Source: Opitutaceae bacterium (GTDB taxonomy: Bacteria > Verrucomicrobiota > Verrucomicrobiia > Opitutales > Opitutaceae). Taken from it: 64,000 nucleotides of DNA. Under the pieces are notes generated by a model. It was not told where the DNA came from. It worked only from the letters and a program-made list of their open reading frames with translations, and made no database searches. Shown piece after piece: positions 11,701 through 21,189 of the stretch (position 1 is the first letter of the stretch; each line of letters begins with the position of its first letter). The stretch is taken from NCBI GenBank assembly GCA_028280945.1, contig JANQKV010000035.1:98136-162135 (forward strand). Direction: 5' to 3'. The translations under genes and the position numbers were made by a program.

Positions 11701-14700
11701 AAATGGGTGGCGCTTGACGAGCTTCCCTTGAATGTGAACGGCAAAGTGGATCGACGCCGTTTGCCCGCTCCGACGGGGGAGTCGGATGAGGCGGATGAAG
11801 CGGAGGCCGAAGCGCCCGATTCGTTCGAGCGTGGTTCTCTGGCTGATCAGATCGCCTCGATCTGGTGCCAGATCCTGGGCGTCGAGCAGTGTCGGCGCAG
11901 CCACAACTTCTTTTCGAGCGGAGGAGATTCGATCAAAGCCATCCAACTCGTGGCCCGCATTCGCCAGGAAGGGTTTGAGTTTAAGCTCACCGACGTTTTT
12001 GCCCAACCCGTTCTCGCCGACCTGATCATGCTGCTGGAAACGCGGCCGCGGCAGTCGGGCGGCGCAAAAGTCTTCGCCGCCTTCTCCGGCTCCAGTGCCA
12101 GCACAGCGGTGCAGCACTGGTTTGCGGATTTGTTTCCGGAGCCGCACGACCGTTTTTGCCAGACGGTGTTGTTGAAGCTCCCGGCGAATGTTCAAGCCGA
12201 ACCCTTGCAGCAGGCGCTCACCGATTTGTTGGATCACCACGATGTGTTGCGGAGTTCGGCGCGGAAGACCTCGTCGGGCCTGGTGCACGAAGTGTCGGCG
12301 CCGGGAACCCATTCATTGATCTGGGCGGAGGAAGACTGGACCACGGTTGCAGCGGGCGGGATCGATGATCGCCGATGCGATGCGACCGAGGCACTGCTGG
12401 CGAAGATTGACTTGGGCCGGGGCCGTCTGGTGGCGACGGGGCTGTTTCGCACCGCGGGTGAGTCGCAACTGTTTTGGGCGATTCACCACTGGGCGGTCGA
12501 TGGGATATCGTGGCGGATTTTGGCCGAGGATTTGCGAGTGGCCTACACCGCGCGGGTGGGAGGGCACACCCCGGAACTGGCGGCACGGTCGGCGCCGCTG
12601 GGCAAGTGGGCCGAGGCGTGGGAAGAGTTTGCCAATTCCGAATCCGCTAAACCCTCGCGCAGGTTCTGGGAAAATCAATTGAACGGCCTTGGCGAAACGG
12701 GATCCAAGTGGTTGCGATCAGAACAGACCCCGAAAATTGAGACCGTTCGCCGCTGGGCGCCGACCGGACTTTTCCAATCGGACCGGCTCGACGAGCTCGG
12801 GGCCGAGCTGCAGGATGTGCTCCTGGGATCGTTGGCCTGCGCCTGGGGGCCGTGGAGTGGCGAAACCCAATTGGCGCTCACGTTGGAGGGGCATGGCCGC
12901 GAGGGCTTAACGAATGGTCCGCCCATCGAACGCACGGTGGGCTGGTTCACCAGTCTTTACCCGCTGGTATTGCCGACCCGCTTTGCCGACTCGCGGGAAG
13001 CACTGCATACTGTGCGGGCGGAACGAGCGCGTTTGCCCGGGAACGGGGTGTCGTTTCTGCCGACCATGGGCGGAAGCGGGTTGCCGGGGGTGAGTTTCAA
13101 TTATCTGGGTGAATTCGGTGGTGAAGCTGATGATTCCGACAACTGGCGACCGACGGTGGGAGCGGTGGCACCCGGGGTTGCGCCTCATCTGGGAGGGCCA
13201 TTCGGGGTCGATTTGATCGTCACTCGCGTGGGCGACGAACTCGAAGTGCGCATTTGGTTTGATCCGGACTTGGTGTCCAAGGCCCAAATCGATGCCCTGA
13301 TTGAGGGCTGGGAGCAGTGCCTGTCAGCCATGGCGGAGATGCCGTCCGACGGGTCGATGGGACCGGCGGACCTTACCCTGGCGGGTTGGCGCATGGAGGA
13401 TTGGCGAGCCTTGTTGCAGGCAAATGATACGAATCCGCTGGCGGTGGCCGATGTCATGCCACTCACCCCGATGCAGAGTGGATTGTTGTTCCAATACCTG
13501 CAGGAGCCGTCGGCGAAGGCGTATTGTGATTTGGTTTCCCTGCTCGTCACGGGACCGATCGAACGGCCGGCGCTTGACGCGGCCTGGGTGGCCTTGCTCG
13601 AAACCTATCCGAACCTGCGCGCGCGTTTTTGGCACAAGGGAGTGGATGAGCCCGTGCAGGTGATCCGGCGGGAGCCGGCGCCGCCACCGGGCTGGCATGA
13701 TTTTTCCCGCGATGATTCCCCGGAGAATTCGGCGGTGGCAAAGCGTGAGCAGCTTGCCGACGGGCGCTTCGACCTGGCGGTCGATGGTCCCCTGCGCATG
13801 GATGTGATTCGCCGGTCGGAACTTGAGCATGAATGGGTCATTCGTTTTCACCACGTCGCGTTGGATGGCTGGAGCAGTGGCCTCATCATGAACGAACTCA
13901 AGCGGCTCTACGCGGCGGAGTTGCGGGGTGAGTCGACAGAAGATTCCGGGAAGCGCCCTTCGTTCGCGGCCTATCTTCAGCGACAGCAGGCGGCCGATGT
14001 GTCGGCCAGTTTGGCGTATTGGCAGGAGCGGTTGCGTGACGCTCCGCCCGCGGCGGAGGTGCCGCCGGCGATCGCCCGCCTCGCGCGTTCCGGCGCGCCG
14101 GTTGATTCGGTTTCCGTGCAGATCGAACTGGCTGGCGCCGACTATGAGAAGTTGAAGGAATGGTCGGGCGACGGAGGTGTGACCTTGAACGCGGTCCTGC
14201 AGGCGGCTTGGGCGCTGACACTTGGGCAGTTGAATGCGTCTCGCGACGTGGTGTTTGGTGTCACGGTTTCCGGCCGCGAGGGCGGTGAGCCGGGAGTCAG
14301 TGAAGTCGTGGGCCTGTTGATCAACACCCTGCCGTGTCGGGCAAGTTGGGAAAGTGACGCTACGGTCGTCGATGTCGTGAGGCAGTTGCACCAGGGCGCT
14401 GCCGAAATGCAGGAACACGCGGGAGTCCCGTTGGCCGAGCTTCAGTCCATGAGCGATGCCGGCGAGTTGTTCACCCATTCGCTGATTTTCGAAAACTATC
14501 CCGACAGCTCGGACGAGCTGAATTTCGTTGATGCTGAGGGGAAGGAGTGCACCTGGCGCACGGAAGTGCTGGTGATTGACGATCCCATGCACTTCGAATT
14601 CGGCCTCCTGGTGGCCCCGGGCCCGCATGCACTCTCGTTGCGCGCGGTGGTGGATCCGGAGCTCTACCCGGAGGACTACACGCGCCGGCTGCTGCAGGAT

Positions 14701-17700
14701 TTGGTGCGGAGACTGATGGCGATGGTCATGGCGCCGGATGTGAAGGTGGCGGACTTGCCCGAGGTGTTGGAGAGGCGGGCGGCGTCGGTGGTGGTATCCT
14801 CCACCTACACGGCCGAGCCGATTCTGCCCACACTTGCATTTTGGGGGAGGGAACTGAGCCTGCCGATCCGGTCGAGGTGTGCGTCCTTCAACCAGGTTTT
14901 CCAGGATCTCCTGGGCAGCCGGGAAACCTCGACCATTCGCGTGGTGCTGGCGCGGTTCGAGGATTGGTTGCCGGCTGAGGTGGCACAGGATTCCACCGAG
15001 GCGCGGGAGCGAGTGGAGACCCTGGCGGACGACCTGATCGACGGATTGCGCTCGGCGGTCGGCCGGGGGTTGGCGGAGCGGATGCTCGTGGTGGTTGGGC
15101 CCTCGGGGGGCGGTGATTTTGATGAGAACTGGCGGGATCGCCTGCAGCGTCGCATGGAGAAGCTCGAGCGGGTTGAATTTTGGTGGGGCGAACGCATTGC
15201 CGAGGATTACGGCTGCGACGAGGTGTTCGATCCCGAGGCGGAGGCTTTGGGGGCGGTGCCGTATACCGACGAGTTTTACGCGGCCTTGGGAACGCTGGTG
15301 GCCAGGGTGCTCGATTGCATGCGTCGTCCTCCGCTCAAACTGGTGGCCACCGATGCGGACGAAACCCTTTGGCAGGGCGTGGTCGGCGAAGTGGGGCGCG
15401 ATGCGCTGACCTTGCCGGTGGCGATGACGAATCTGCAGACTCGGTTAAGCGAACTGGAGCGACGGGGTTGTCTCCTGGCGATCGCCTCGAAAAACGACGA
15501 GCAGGATGTGCGGGATGTGCTGGCCAACCATCCGGGCATGCACTTGCGGGAGGAGCACCTGGTGGCGATCAAGGCCAACTGGCGGCCCAAGGCGGACAAC
15601 CTGCGCGAACTCGCGGCGGAGCTTAATCTCGGCGCGGACAGTTTTGTCTTTATCGATGACAACCCGGTCGAGCTGGCGGAGATGGCGGCGAGGTTGCCGG
15701 AGGTCGGTCGATTGCCGGCACCGCGGGATGAGCAGATAAACCATGCCCATTGGTCGCATGTGTGGCTTTTGGATGCGGCGGCGCCTTCCTCCGGCCTGGC
15801 CCGCACGCAAAAATACCGGGAGCATGCCGAGCGGGAGTCGGTTCGTAGTGCGACTTCATCGCTGGCGGCATTCCGGGCGAGCCTGGAACTCCACCTCGAA
15901 TTTGCGGAACTGGAATCCGATTGGGAAAGGGCGTCCGAACTGACCCTGCGGACAAATCAATTCCATGCCGCGCCCACCCGATGGGAGGCTGGTGCGCTGC
16001 AGGCCTGGGCCGGCGGGGAGAGGGATCCCCGGGGTTTTATTGTGGGGGTGAAGGATCGATTTGGCGACTACGGGCAGTGCGGATTGGTACGATGGGAGCC
16101 ATCCGATGACCGGGCACGGGTGACGGTGGAGACGTTTTTGTTGAGTTGCCGCGCGATGGGGCGGGGAGTTGAGCACGCGATGCTCCGGGAGCTGGCGGTG
16201 CGGGTGAAGGGGGACGGTGTCTCCCGCATCGGCATTCGCTACATTCGGATGGGCAAAAACCAACCCGCGGTGGACTGGTTGGAATCATTGCCGGGAGAGT
16301 GGCAGGAAGATGAAGGGGAGGGGCGCATTCGGGTGCTCTCCGTGGCCGAAGCCGCTGCGGTGGAAATCGCGGAAGAGCAGTCGGCGGCCCCGGCAAACAA
16401 TGACGAGCAAGCCCTGGCCAGGGTGGCTTCAACCCGGGCGGATCGCTCCGCCGGGGGACGCCTTTATGAACGGATCGCCCGGGAGATGAATCAGGCGACG
16501 TTGATTGTTGATCGCGTGCGGGCCACTGTTGGCGTTGGCACGACAGTGCGACGTGTCCAGGCGACTGTGCCACCTGAAACCAGGACCGAAGTGGCTGTTC
16601 ACGAGATTTGGCAGGAGGTGCTCGGTTTGTCGGCGAACGACTTTGGCGTCACCGATGATTTTTTCCTGGTGGGTGGCCACAGCCTGAAGGCGGTGCAGAT
16701 GTTGTCGCGGTTTGATCGAGCCGGATTGGGCGAGGTCAGCCTGGCCCGTTTCTTTGCGGATCCGACGATTCGTGGATTGGTGGCCTTGATCAGGGAAGAT
16801 CGCGAGTCATCGACGGAATCACCCCCGCGCGATCGGCCGGCTCCGGCTCCGCCACAGGAGGCCTATCCGCTCTCCCGCGTGCAGCGGCGATTTTGGGTGA
16901 TGGAACAGGCGCGGGGCGAGGGACCGTCCCCGTTTCACATGATCGGGGCATTTCGACTCGATGCGGGCATCGAGCCGGATCGCCTGCGGGCGGCTTGGCA
17001 TCACTTGGTGCTTCGTCATGAATCACTGCGAACCCGCATCGAGGCGGTGGACACGGAGATGTGGCAAAAGGTCGATCCCAGGGTGCTCGATGCGTGGGAG
17101 GTCTTCGCCGAATCCCTGGTGGAAATCGAAGCTTTCCGCGAGCAAACCAAGCAGTGGGCGATGGTGGGGTTTGATTTTGAGCAAGGACCCTTGTGGCGGG
17201 TGCGCATGGACCGGTTGGCCTCCGGTGAGTGGGGGCTGGCGTTTTGTTTGCACCACATGATCGCCGACGGCTGGTCGATGGGAATTCTTGCCCGGGAATT
17301 GAGTGAAGCTTACACGCGGGGCAAGGGGTGGGAGGCGCCAGCCCCCGGGCTGCACTACAAAGACTACGCCTGGATTGAGAATGTGACGCCCTGCCATGCG
17401 GGCGGTGAATTCTGGCGGGAAGCGATGAAGGAACTGCCGGTGCCGCTGGAACTGCCCAGCAGCCGTTCCCGGCCGGCCGAAAAATCGACTCGTGGGGCAA
17501 TTCTACGATCACGAATCGACGCCGGAACGTGGGGGGACCTGTTGGCGGCGGGGCGAAACTGCGGGGCGACCCCGTTTGCGGTGGCACTCGGCTTGTTGCG
17601 GGTATTGATCCACAAACAGGCGGGGGTCGGCGATTCGATTATTGGGACGCCGGTTGCCGGGCGCAGTCAACCCGAGTGGGAATCGGTGGTGGGATGTTTT

Positions 17701-20700
17701 GTGAATCTTCTGCCGCTGCGGTTGAAGGTGGAGGAGGGCGACACGTTTGCCGGGGTGCTGCGCCGCGAAGCAGAAAACACCAAGGCGTGCCTGGCGCATC
17801 AAATGTATCCCTTTGATGTGTTGGTGGCGGAAGTGGCGCCCCGGCGCGATCCGGCCCGCGCTCCGTTGTTTGATGTCCTGATCGCATTTCAAAATGCCGG
17901 ATCGACTGATCTGTGGTTGGACGGGTCCTGGGCTCAGCCGGTGGAGTTGGATTCGATTTCCAGCCAGTATGATTGGGCGTTGAACTGCTTCCCCACGGAT
18001 GCGGGCGAGCTTGAGGTGGTCTGGGAATACGACGAAGCGTTGTTTGACGAAGCGAGGATGCGGCGTGTGTTGGCCCATTGGCAGGAACTCGCTGCGGCCC
18101 TGGCCCGGAACCCGGGTCTTGCGCTGAGTCGACTGCCTCACCTGTCAATCGACGAGCGGAGATCTCTCGAAACCTGGAGTCGCCGACCGGAGGATTGTCG
18201 GGAGGTCTCCTGGAATGTCGTCTCTCGGTTTGTCGAAGTCGCGAACAAGCGGGGCGCGGCGCTGGCGGTGAGCGACACCGCCGGAGCGTGGACCTATGCG
18301 GAACTCCGCTCGCGGGCCCTGCAGGTGGCGGCGGTCCTGGTGGCGAGGTTTGATGCCGGTGCGGCCATCGGCGTAATCGGGCCGAGAAACCGGGAATGGT
18401 TGGCGGTCCAGCTTGGTATTTTTGGGGCTCGCATGGCCTATGTGCCAGTCGACTCGAACTACCCGACGGAGCGCCAGAATCTGATCGTGCGGGACAGCGG
18501 CATGAAGCTGTTGATCAGCACCGGCGACGTGTCGGTTGATCAGCTCGACGTCAAGTCCGCCGCATCGATCTCGCTGCGCGCGGACGCAACGAGCTTTGCG
18601 CCGGTGCAGCCTTCCGATCTGGCCTATGTGATTTATACCTCCGGGTCGACCGGCCGGCCGAAGGGAGTTGAGATCACCCATGGCGCCTTTGCGGCTATGA
18701 TTGCGGAGCAGGTGGTCGCCTTCGGAGTCATCGAATCGGATGTTGCCGGACAGTTTGCCTCGATGTCTTTCGATGCGGCGATGTCGGAGGTCTATCTGGC
18801 TCTTACCTGCGGGGCGCAATTGAGTCTGGCCTCGGAAGAGGCCAAGCAGGATTTGTCCGAATTGGCGGCATGGCTCGACCAGGCCCGCGTATCGGTGATC
18901 ACGCTGCCGCCCGCACTTGTAGGGACCATGGCTCCGGAAGCCTTTCGTGGCGTCCGGACGTTGATCACCGCGGGGGAGAAAGCGGACCGCGAAGTGGTGG
19001 AACGTTTCCGCGGAAAGCTTCGTTACCTGAACGCCTACGGTCCCACCGAGGCATCGGTATGTGCGACGTTCTGCGATGTTTTTGCCGAGTCCGGATCTGG
19101 CGAGGATGTGCCCATTGGCTTGTTCCTGCCCTCGACGGCGGGACGGGTTTTGGACGCCCACGGCCGGCTCGCGCCCATCGGCGTTGTGGGTGAACTGGTT
19201 CTGGTAGGGCCGACCTTGGCGCGGGGATATCACGGCCAACCGGAGCGAACAGCCGAGGCATTTGCAGAGTGGACCGGCCCTTCCGGGCAAACCGAGCGGA
19301 TTTACCGGACGGGAGACCGCTGCGCCTGGAGCGAGGAAGGCCGGCTGGTCTTCCATGGTCGCAATGATGAGCAGGTTAAACTCCGCGGATTTCGCGTTGA
19401 ACTTGGGGAGATTGCCGATTTGGCGCGACGAGACGGAGCGGGCGACGACGTATTGGCGGTGGTGGAGAAGCCCGAAAACCAGCTCGTTCTCTATGGCGTT
19501 GGCTGGGACGAAGCTGCCATCGAAACCGTCCGGCAGCGGTTGGTGAAAAACCTGCCCGGCTACATGGTGCCGGCCGAAATCGTTGGGGTGCCGGCCTGGC
19601 CTCTCACCGTCAATGGCAAGATCGACCGCGGCGCGCTTCGCCTGCAGAGGCAGAGACTGGCGAATGCCCCCTCCTCGCCGGTCAACGAACTGACGGAGTT
19701 GGAGTTGATCGTGGGCCAGGTCTGGCAGGCCGTGATCGGCCAGATAAGAATCGCGGCGGACACCGATTTTTTCCGGGCGGGAGGCGACTCGATTCGGGCC
19801 TTGGCCATGATTGCACGACTGCGCGAACAGGGATGGACCGGATCACTGCCGAATCTCTTCCGGGATCCGCGACTGGGGGTATTTACCGCCACCTTGACTC
19901 CGGCCGCCGCAGCGCCGCCTTCGGCGCGAACGAATGTGTCCGGGCAGTTGTCGCCGATTCAGCAGTGGTTTTTCGATTCCCACCCGAAGGCGCGCTGGTC
20001 GCACTTTAACCAGGTGATCGCGCTGCGGGTGAACGCGAAGGTTGACGCAGCGAGGATGGAGCAGGCCTGGCGGGCACTGGGGCGCAGGCACCCCATGCTG
20101 AGGGCGCGGTTCAACCGGGAGGAATCAGGTGACTGGAGAAGAACGGTGGCGGCGATGGATCTGCCCTGGCCGGACGAGATCGTCTCCGGCTGGCCGGAAG
20201 TGGAAGTCCGCGTCGCCCGTGCCCAACGAAATTTTGACCTGGCTTCGGGACCGCTGATCCAAGCGGTGGCGGGTCGCACCACGGAGGGTTTGGTGGTGGT
20301 GCTGGTCGGCCACCATCTCGTGGTGGACTGGGTTTCATGGCGGCAAATCCTGGCCGATTGGGAGTCACTTTATCATGCCGAAACGGAGCCGGATCCCGCG
20401 TTTGCGCCGGATGATTTCGGACATTGGGCGGATGAGTTGAAGAACTGGGTGGACGGCGAGGATGCGCTTGCCGCTTTCGAAACCTGGCGGCAGCAAAATG
20501 CCAGAGTGCGGGCCGCCACGGACGGATTGGAGCAGATTTGGCCGCGCCGGGATTGGGGGGCGTATGGTCAGGTTGAGGTGGCGGGGGCTGACGTTCGCCT
20601 GCCGAAGGAGGGTGGAGTGTCGGGAGCCGAGCTCCGCAATCGGATTTTGGCAAGTTGGGTGCGGAGCCTGTCGAACCCACTCAGTGGTCACGAGGTGACG

Positions 20701-21189
20701 GTCGAGCTGGAGTCACACGGTCGCCGGTTCTCGCCGAACGGTCGATCCATCGAGGGGGTGGTGGGTTGGTTCACGGCACTCTATCCCATCGTGCTGTCGA
20801 GCGATGATTTCTCAGGCGAATTCGGCACGGCGACGAAGCGGGTAACCGAGGTCGTGGGCGGGCAGGACGAGGCGGGCGATGCGGCGCTGGCTTTCGCCAC
20901 CCTGCGCGATGATGCCCCCTCCAAGGCGGAGTGCGCCTTGGGTTTCAACTTTTTGGGATCTTTCGACAAGCCGGTTGGAGATGGTGAAGATTCGGTCTTT
21001 GTTCTCTCGGATCGCGAATTCGAGGGATCGATTGATCCCGACTTTCCGCGGGATCATGCGATTGATCTCACTGCTTTTGTGATGGGCGGAAACCTGCAAC
21101 TTCGACTGGCTGCTCCGCCTGCGATCATCTCGGCGAAGGAGATGAAAGCGTGTCTGGATTTCATGACCCAAGAGTTGGAGAATCGTTGA
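8767..21189 (+). CDS. Nonribosomal peptide synthetase: C-A-PCP-E-C-FkbH-PCP-C-A-PCP-E
   Basis: 4140 residues, starting three bases after the previous stop, so co-translated. A Lys/Arg-rich N-terminus precedes C1 (about 58-490; HHIIGDG 184-190). A1 (about 522-1005) has FTSGSTGQPKG, YGPTENA and K993; by-eye code D-A-L-L-L-G-A-T-A-K. PCP1: S1055. E1 (about 1115-1545): HHWAVDGISWR from H1240 and TVGWFTSLYP. C2 (about 1565-1990): HHVALDG from H1695, DCL-like start. An FkbH domain (about 2015-2520) replaces the A domain: the HAD motif reads DADET (D2196, D2198, T2200), followed by IASKND and FIDDNPVE. PCP2: S2639 in VGGHS. C3: HHMIADG from H2829. A2 (about 3156-3630): YTSGSTGRPKG, K3618, code D-A-S-T-I-A-A-V-C-K, close to published tyrosine codes. 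PCP3: S3675. E2 (about 3725-4135): HHLVVDWVSWR from H3849, with Trp where Gly is usual. No thioesterase, reductase or C domain follows E2. FkbH enzymes load a glyceryl unit from 1,3-bisphosphoglycerate onto a carrier protein. The domain calls are secure; the substrate calls are inference. Confidence 0.96.
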   Translation: MSNARAKALAEKLARMSPEERAKLKALLKQKKTGKSKTADRPKGVAPRIPATKAEKDYPLSHAQQRLAVIQEMEGSSRAYHLGGVFRLRGELDLVRAERAIRAVVARHESLRTQFDEVGGELRQRVEPVENWYGFAVESSAVESLFDWSRHRLNEPLDLARDPLFSATFAREKDGAWGLLLKLHHIIGDGASIGVLQRDLQQAFAAGDAEGGALPPLKRQYRDYAAWSRERADSAELEPHRNYWQEQFGELPEPLSLNTDFPRPKVKRSDGDHLFLELSADVAAKLEKMGQAAGATPFMTWLATIYGILARWSRQSDLVIGTPVAGRELPELQEQIGFFVNTLPIRIRVDGSQPFAALVGQVKQTVLAGVTHQSFPFDRIVDELRLERDTSRSPLFDVMMAFEMAGSDKLRLFGLVAEELEVSQATSKTDLTFILERHRHGLKLDLGFATSLFEPATVRRLAESWRTFVESVAHSPDQPLALADILTATERERVTSGFNRSARVEYPRDADIVSLFADQVRRRPDAIAVQADGVTMTYAELNRRSTELAVYLVETLRVDAAEPVVLATARAPCMVVGLLGILKAGAAYLPLNLDTPAERAAGMVRDAKGRVMLHDESGKDFLADQPLERVDLTAIPSDAPPAGWQPPLRTAQSLAYIVFTSGSTGQPKGTLVEDRGVVRLVQNTNYIRWDESVRILQTASLTFDASALEIWGALLNGGCLCMPQGNALLELEGLGELLRTQSVNTLLLTTGLFNQVVEFVPESLGGLRTLLTGGEKASLPHVNALRQRYPSLDLVNAYGPTENATASSYYSIKQTAEHDVPIGGPISNSTLFVLDDHGNPVPVGVTGEIYTGGDGLARGYLNRPRLTAEKFVPHPFGSTPGERLYRTGDLGYWNEAGQVMFIGRMDDQVKIRGFRIELGEVETALQRQAGIQHAVVVARPLGGTRELVAYYVADTAFEGVASLRGALGRDLPNYMIPTKWVALDELPLNVNGKVDRRRLPAPTGESDEADEAEAEAPDSFERGSLADQIASIWCQILGVEQCRRSHNFFSSGGDSIKAIQLVARIRQEGFEFKLTDVFAQPVLADLIMLLETRPRQSGGAKVFAAFSGSSASTAVQHWFADLFPEPHDRFCQTVLLKLPANVQAEPLQQALTDLLDHHDVLRSSARKTSSGLVHEVSAPGTHSLIWAEEDWTTVAAGGIDDRRCDATEALLAKIDLGRGRLVATGLFRTAGESQLFWAIHHWAVDGISWRILAEDLRVAYTARVGGHTPELAARSAPLGKWAEAWEEFANSESAKPSRRFWENQLNGLGETGSKWLRSEQTPKIETVRRWAPTGLFQSDRLDELGAELQDVLLGSLACAWGPWSGETQLALTLEGHGREGLTNGPPIERTVGWFTSLYPLVLPTRFADSREALHTVRAERARLPGNGVSFLPTMGGSGLPGVSFNYLGEFGGEADDSDNWRPTVGAVAPGVAPHLGGPFGVDLIVTRVGDELEVRIWFDPDLVSKAQIDALIEGWEQCLSAMAEMPSDGSMGPADLTLAGWRMEDWRALLQANDTNPLAVADVMPLTPMQSGLLFQYLQEPSAKAYCDLVSLLVTGPIERPALDAAWVALLETYPNLRARFWHKGVDEPVQVIRREPAPPPGWHDFSRDDSPENSAVAKREQLADGRFDLAVDGPLRMDVIRRSELEHEWVIRFHHVALDGWSSGLIMNELKRLYAAELRGESTEDSGKRPSFAAYLQRQQAADVSASLAYWQERLRDAPPAAEVPPAIARLARSGAPVDSVSVQIELAGADYEKLKEWSGDGGVTLNAVLQAAWALTLGQLNASRDVVFGVTVSGREGGEPGVSEVVGLLINTLPCRASWESDATVVDVVRQLHQGAAEMQEHAGVPLAELQSMSDAGELFTHSLIFENYPDSSDELNFVDAEGKECTWRTEVLVIDDPMHFEFGLLVAPGPHALSLRAVVDPELYPEDYTRRLLQDLVRRLMAMVMAPDVKVADLPEVLERRAASVVVSSTYTAEPILPTLAFWGRELSLPIRSRCASFNQVFQDLLGSRETSTIRVVLARFEDWLPAEVAQDSTEARERVETLADDLIDGLRSAVGRGLAERMLVVVGPSGGGDFDENWRDRLQRRMEKLERVEFWWGERIAEDYGCDEVFDPEAEALGAVPYTDEFYAALGTLVARVLDCMRRPPLKLVATDADETLWQGVVGEVGRDALTLPVAMTNLQTRLSELERRGCLLAIASKNDEQDVRDVLANHPGMHLREEHLVAIKANWRPKADNLRELAAELNLGADSFVFIDDNPVELAEMAARLPEVGRLPAPRDEQINHAHWSHVWLLDAAAPSSGLARTQKYREHAERESVRSATSSLAAFRASLELHLEFAELESDWERASELTLRTNQFHAAPTRWEAGALQAWAGGERDPRGFIVGVKDRFGDYGQCGLVRWEPSDDRARVTVETFLLSCRAMGRGVEHAMLRELAVRVKGDGVSRIGIRYIRMGKNQPAVDWLESLPGEWQEDEGEGRIRVLSVAEAAAVEIAEEQSAAPANNDEQALARVASTRADRSAGGRLYERIAREMNQATLIVDRVRATVGVGTTVRRVQATVPPETRTEVAVHEIWQEVLGLSANDFGVTDDFFLVGGHSLKAVQMLSRFDRAGLGEVSLARFFADPTIRGLVALIREDRESSTESPPRDRPAPAPPQEAYPLSRVQRRFWVMEQARGEGPSPFHMIGAFRLDAGIEPDRLRAAWHHLVLRHESLRTRIEAVDTEMWQKVDPRVLDAWEVFAESLVEIEAFREQTKQWAMVGFDFEQGPLWRVRMDRLASGEWGLAFCLHHMIADGWSMGILARELSEAYTRGKGWEAPAPGLHYKDYAWIENVTPCHAGGEFWREAMKELPVPLELPSSRSRPAEKSTRGAILRSRIDAGTWGDLLAAGRNCGATPFAVALGLLRVLIHKQAGVGDSIIGTPVAGRSQPEWESVVGCFVNLLPLRLKVEEGDTFAGVLRREAENTKACLAHQMYPFDVLVAEVAPRRDPARAPLFDVLIAFQNAGSTDLWLDGSWAQPVELDSISSQYDWALNCFPTDAGELEVVWEYDEALFDEARMRRVLAHWQELAAALARNPGLALSRLPHLSIDERRSLETWSRRPEDCREVSWNVVSRFVEVANKRGAALAVSDTAGAWTYAELRSRALQVAAVLVARFDAGAAIGVIGPRNREWLAVQLGIFGARMAYVPVDSNYPTERQNLIVRDSGMKLLISTGDVSVDQLDVKSAASISLRADATSFAPVQPSDLAYVIYTSGSTGRPKGVEITHGAFAAMIAEQVVAFGVIESDVAGQFASMSFDAAMSEVYLALTCGAQLSLASEEAKQDLSELAAWLDQARVSVITLPPALVGTMAPEAFRGVRTLITAGEKADREVVERFRGKLRYLNAYGPTEASVCATFCDVFAESGSGEDVPIGLFLPSTAGRVLDAHGRLAPIGVVGELVLVGPTLARGYHGQPERTAEAFAEWTGPSGQTERIYRTGDRCAWSEEGRLVFHGRNDEQVKLRGFRVELGEIADLARRDGAGDDVLAVVEKPENQLVLYGVGWDEAAIETVRQRLVKNLPGYMVPAEIVGVPAWPLTVNGKIDRGALRLQRQRLANAPSSPVNELTELELIVGQVWQAVIGQIRIAADTDFFRAGGDSIRALAMIARLREQGWTGSLPNLFRDPRLGVFTATLTPAAAAPPSARTNVSGQLSPIQQWFFDSHPKARWSHFNQVIALRVNAKVDAARMEQAWRALGRRHPMLRARFNREESGDWRRTVAAMDLPWPDEIVSGWPEVEVRVARAQRNFDLASGPLIQAVAGRTTEGLVVVLVGHHLVVDWVSWRQILADWESLYHAETEPDPAFAPDDFGHWADELKNWVDGEDALAAFETWRQQNARVRAATDGLEQIWPRRDWGAYGQVEVAGADVRLPKEGGVSGAELRNRILASWVRSLSNPLSGHEVTVELESHGRRFSPNGRSIEGVVGWFTALYPIVLSSDDFSGEFGTATKRVTEVVGGQDEAGDAALAFATLRDDAPSKAECALGFNFLGSFDKPVGDGEDSVFVLSDREFEGSIDPDFPRDHAIDLTAFVMGGNLQLRLAAPPAIISAKEMKACLDFMTQELENR

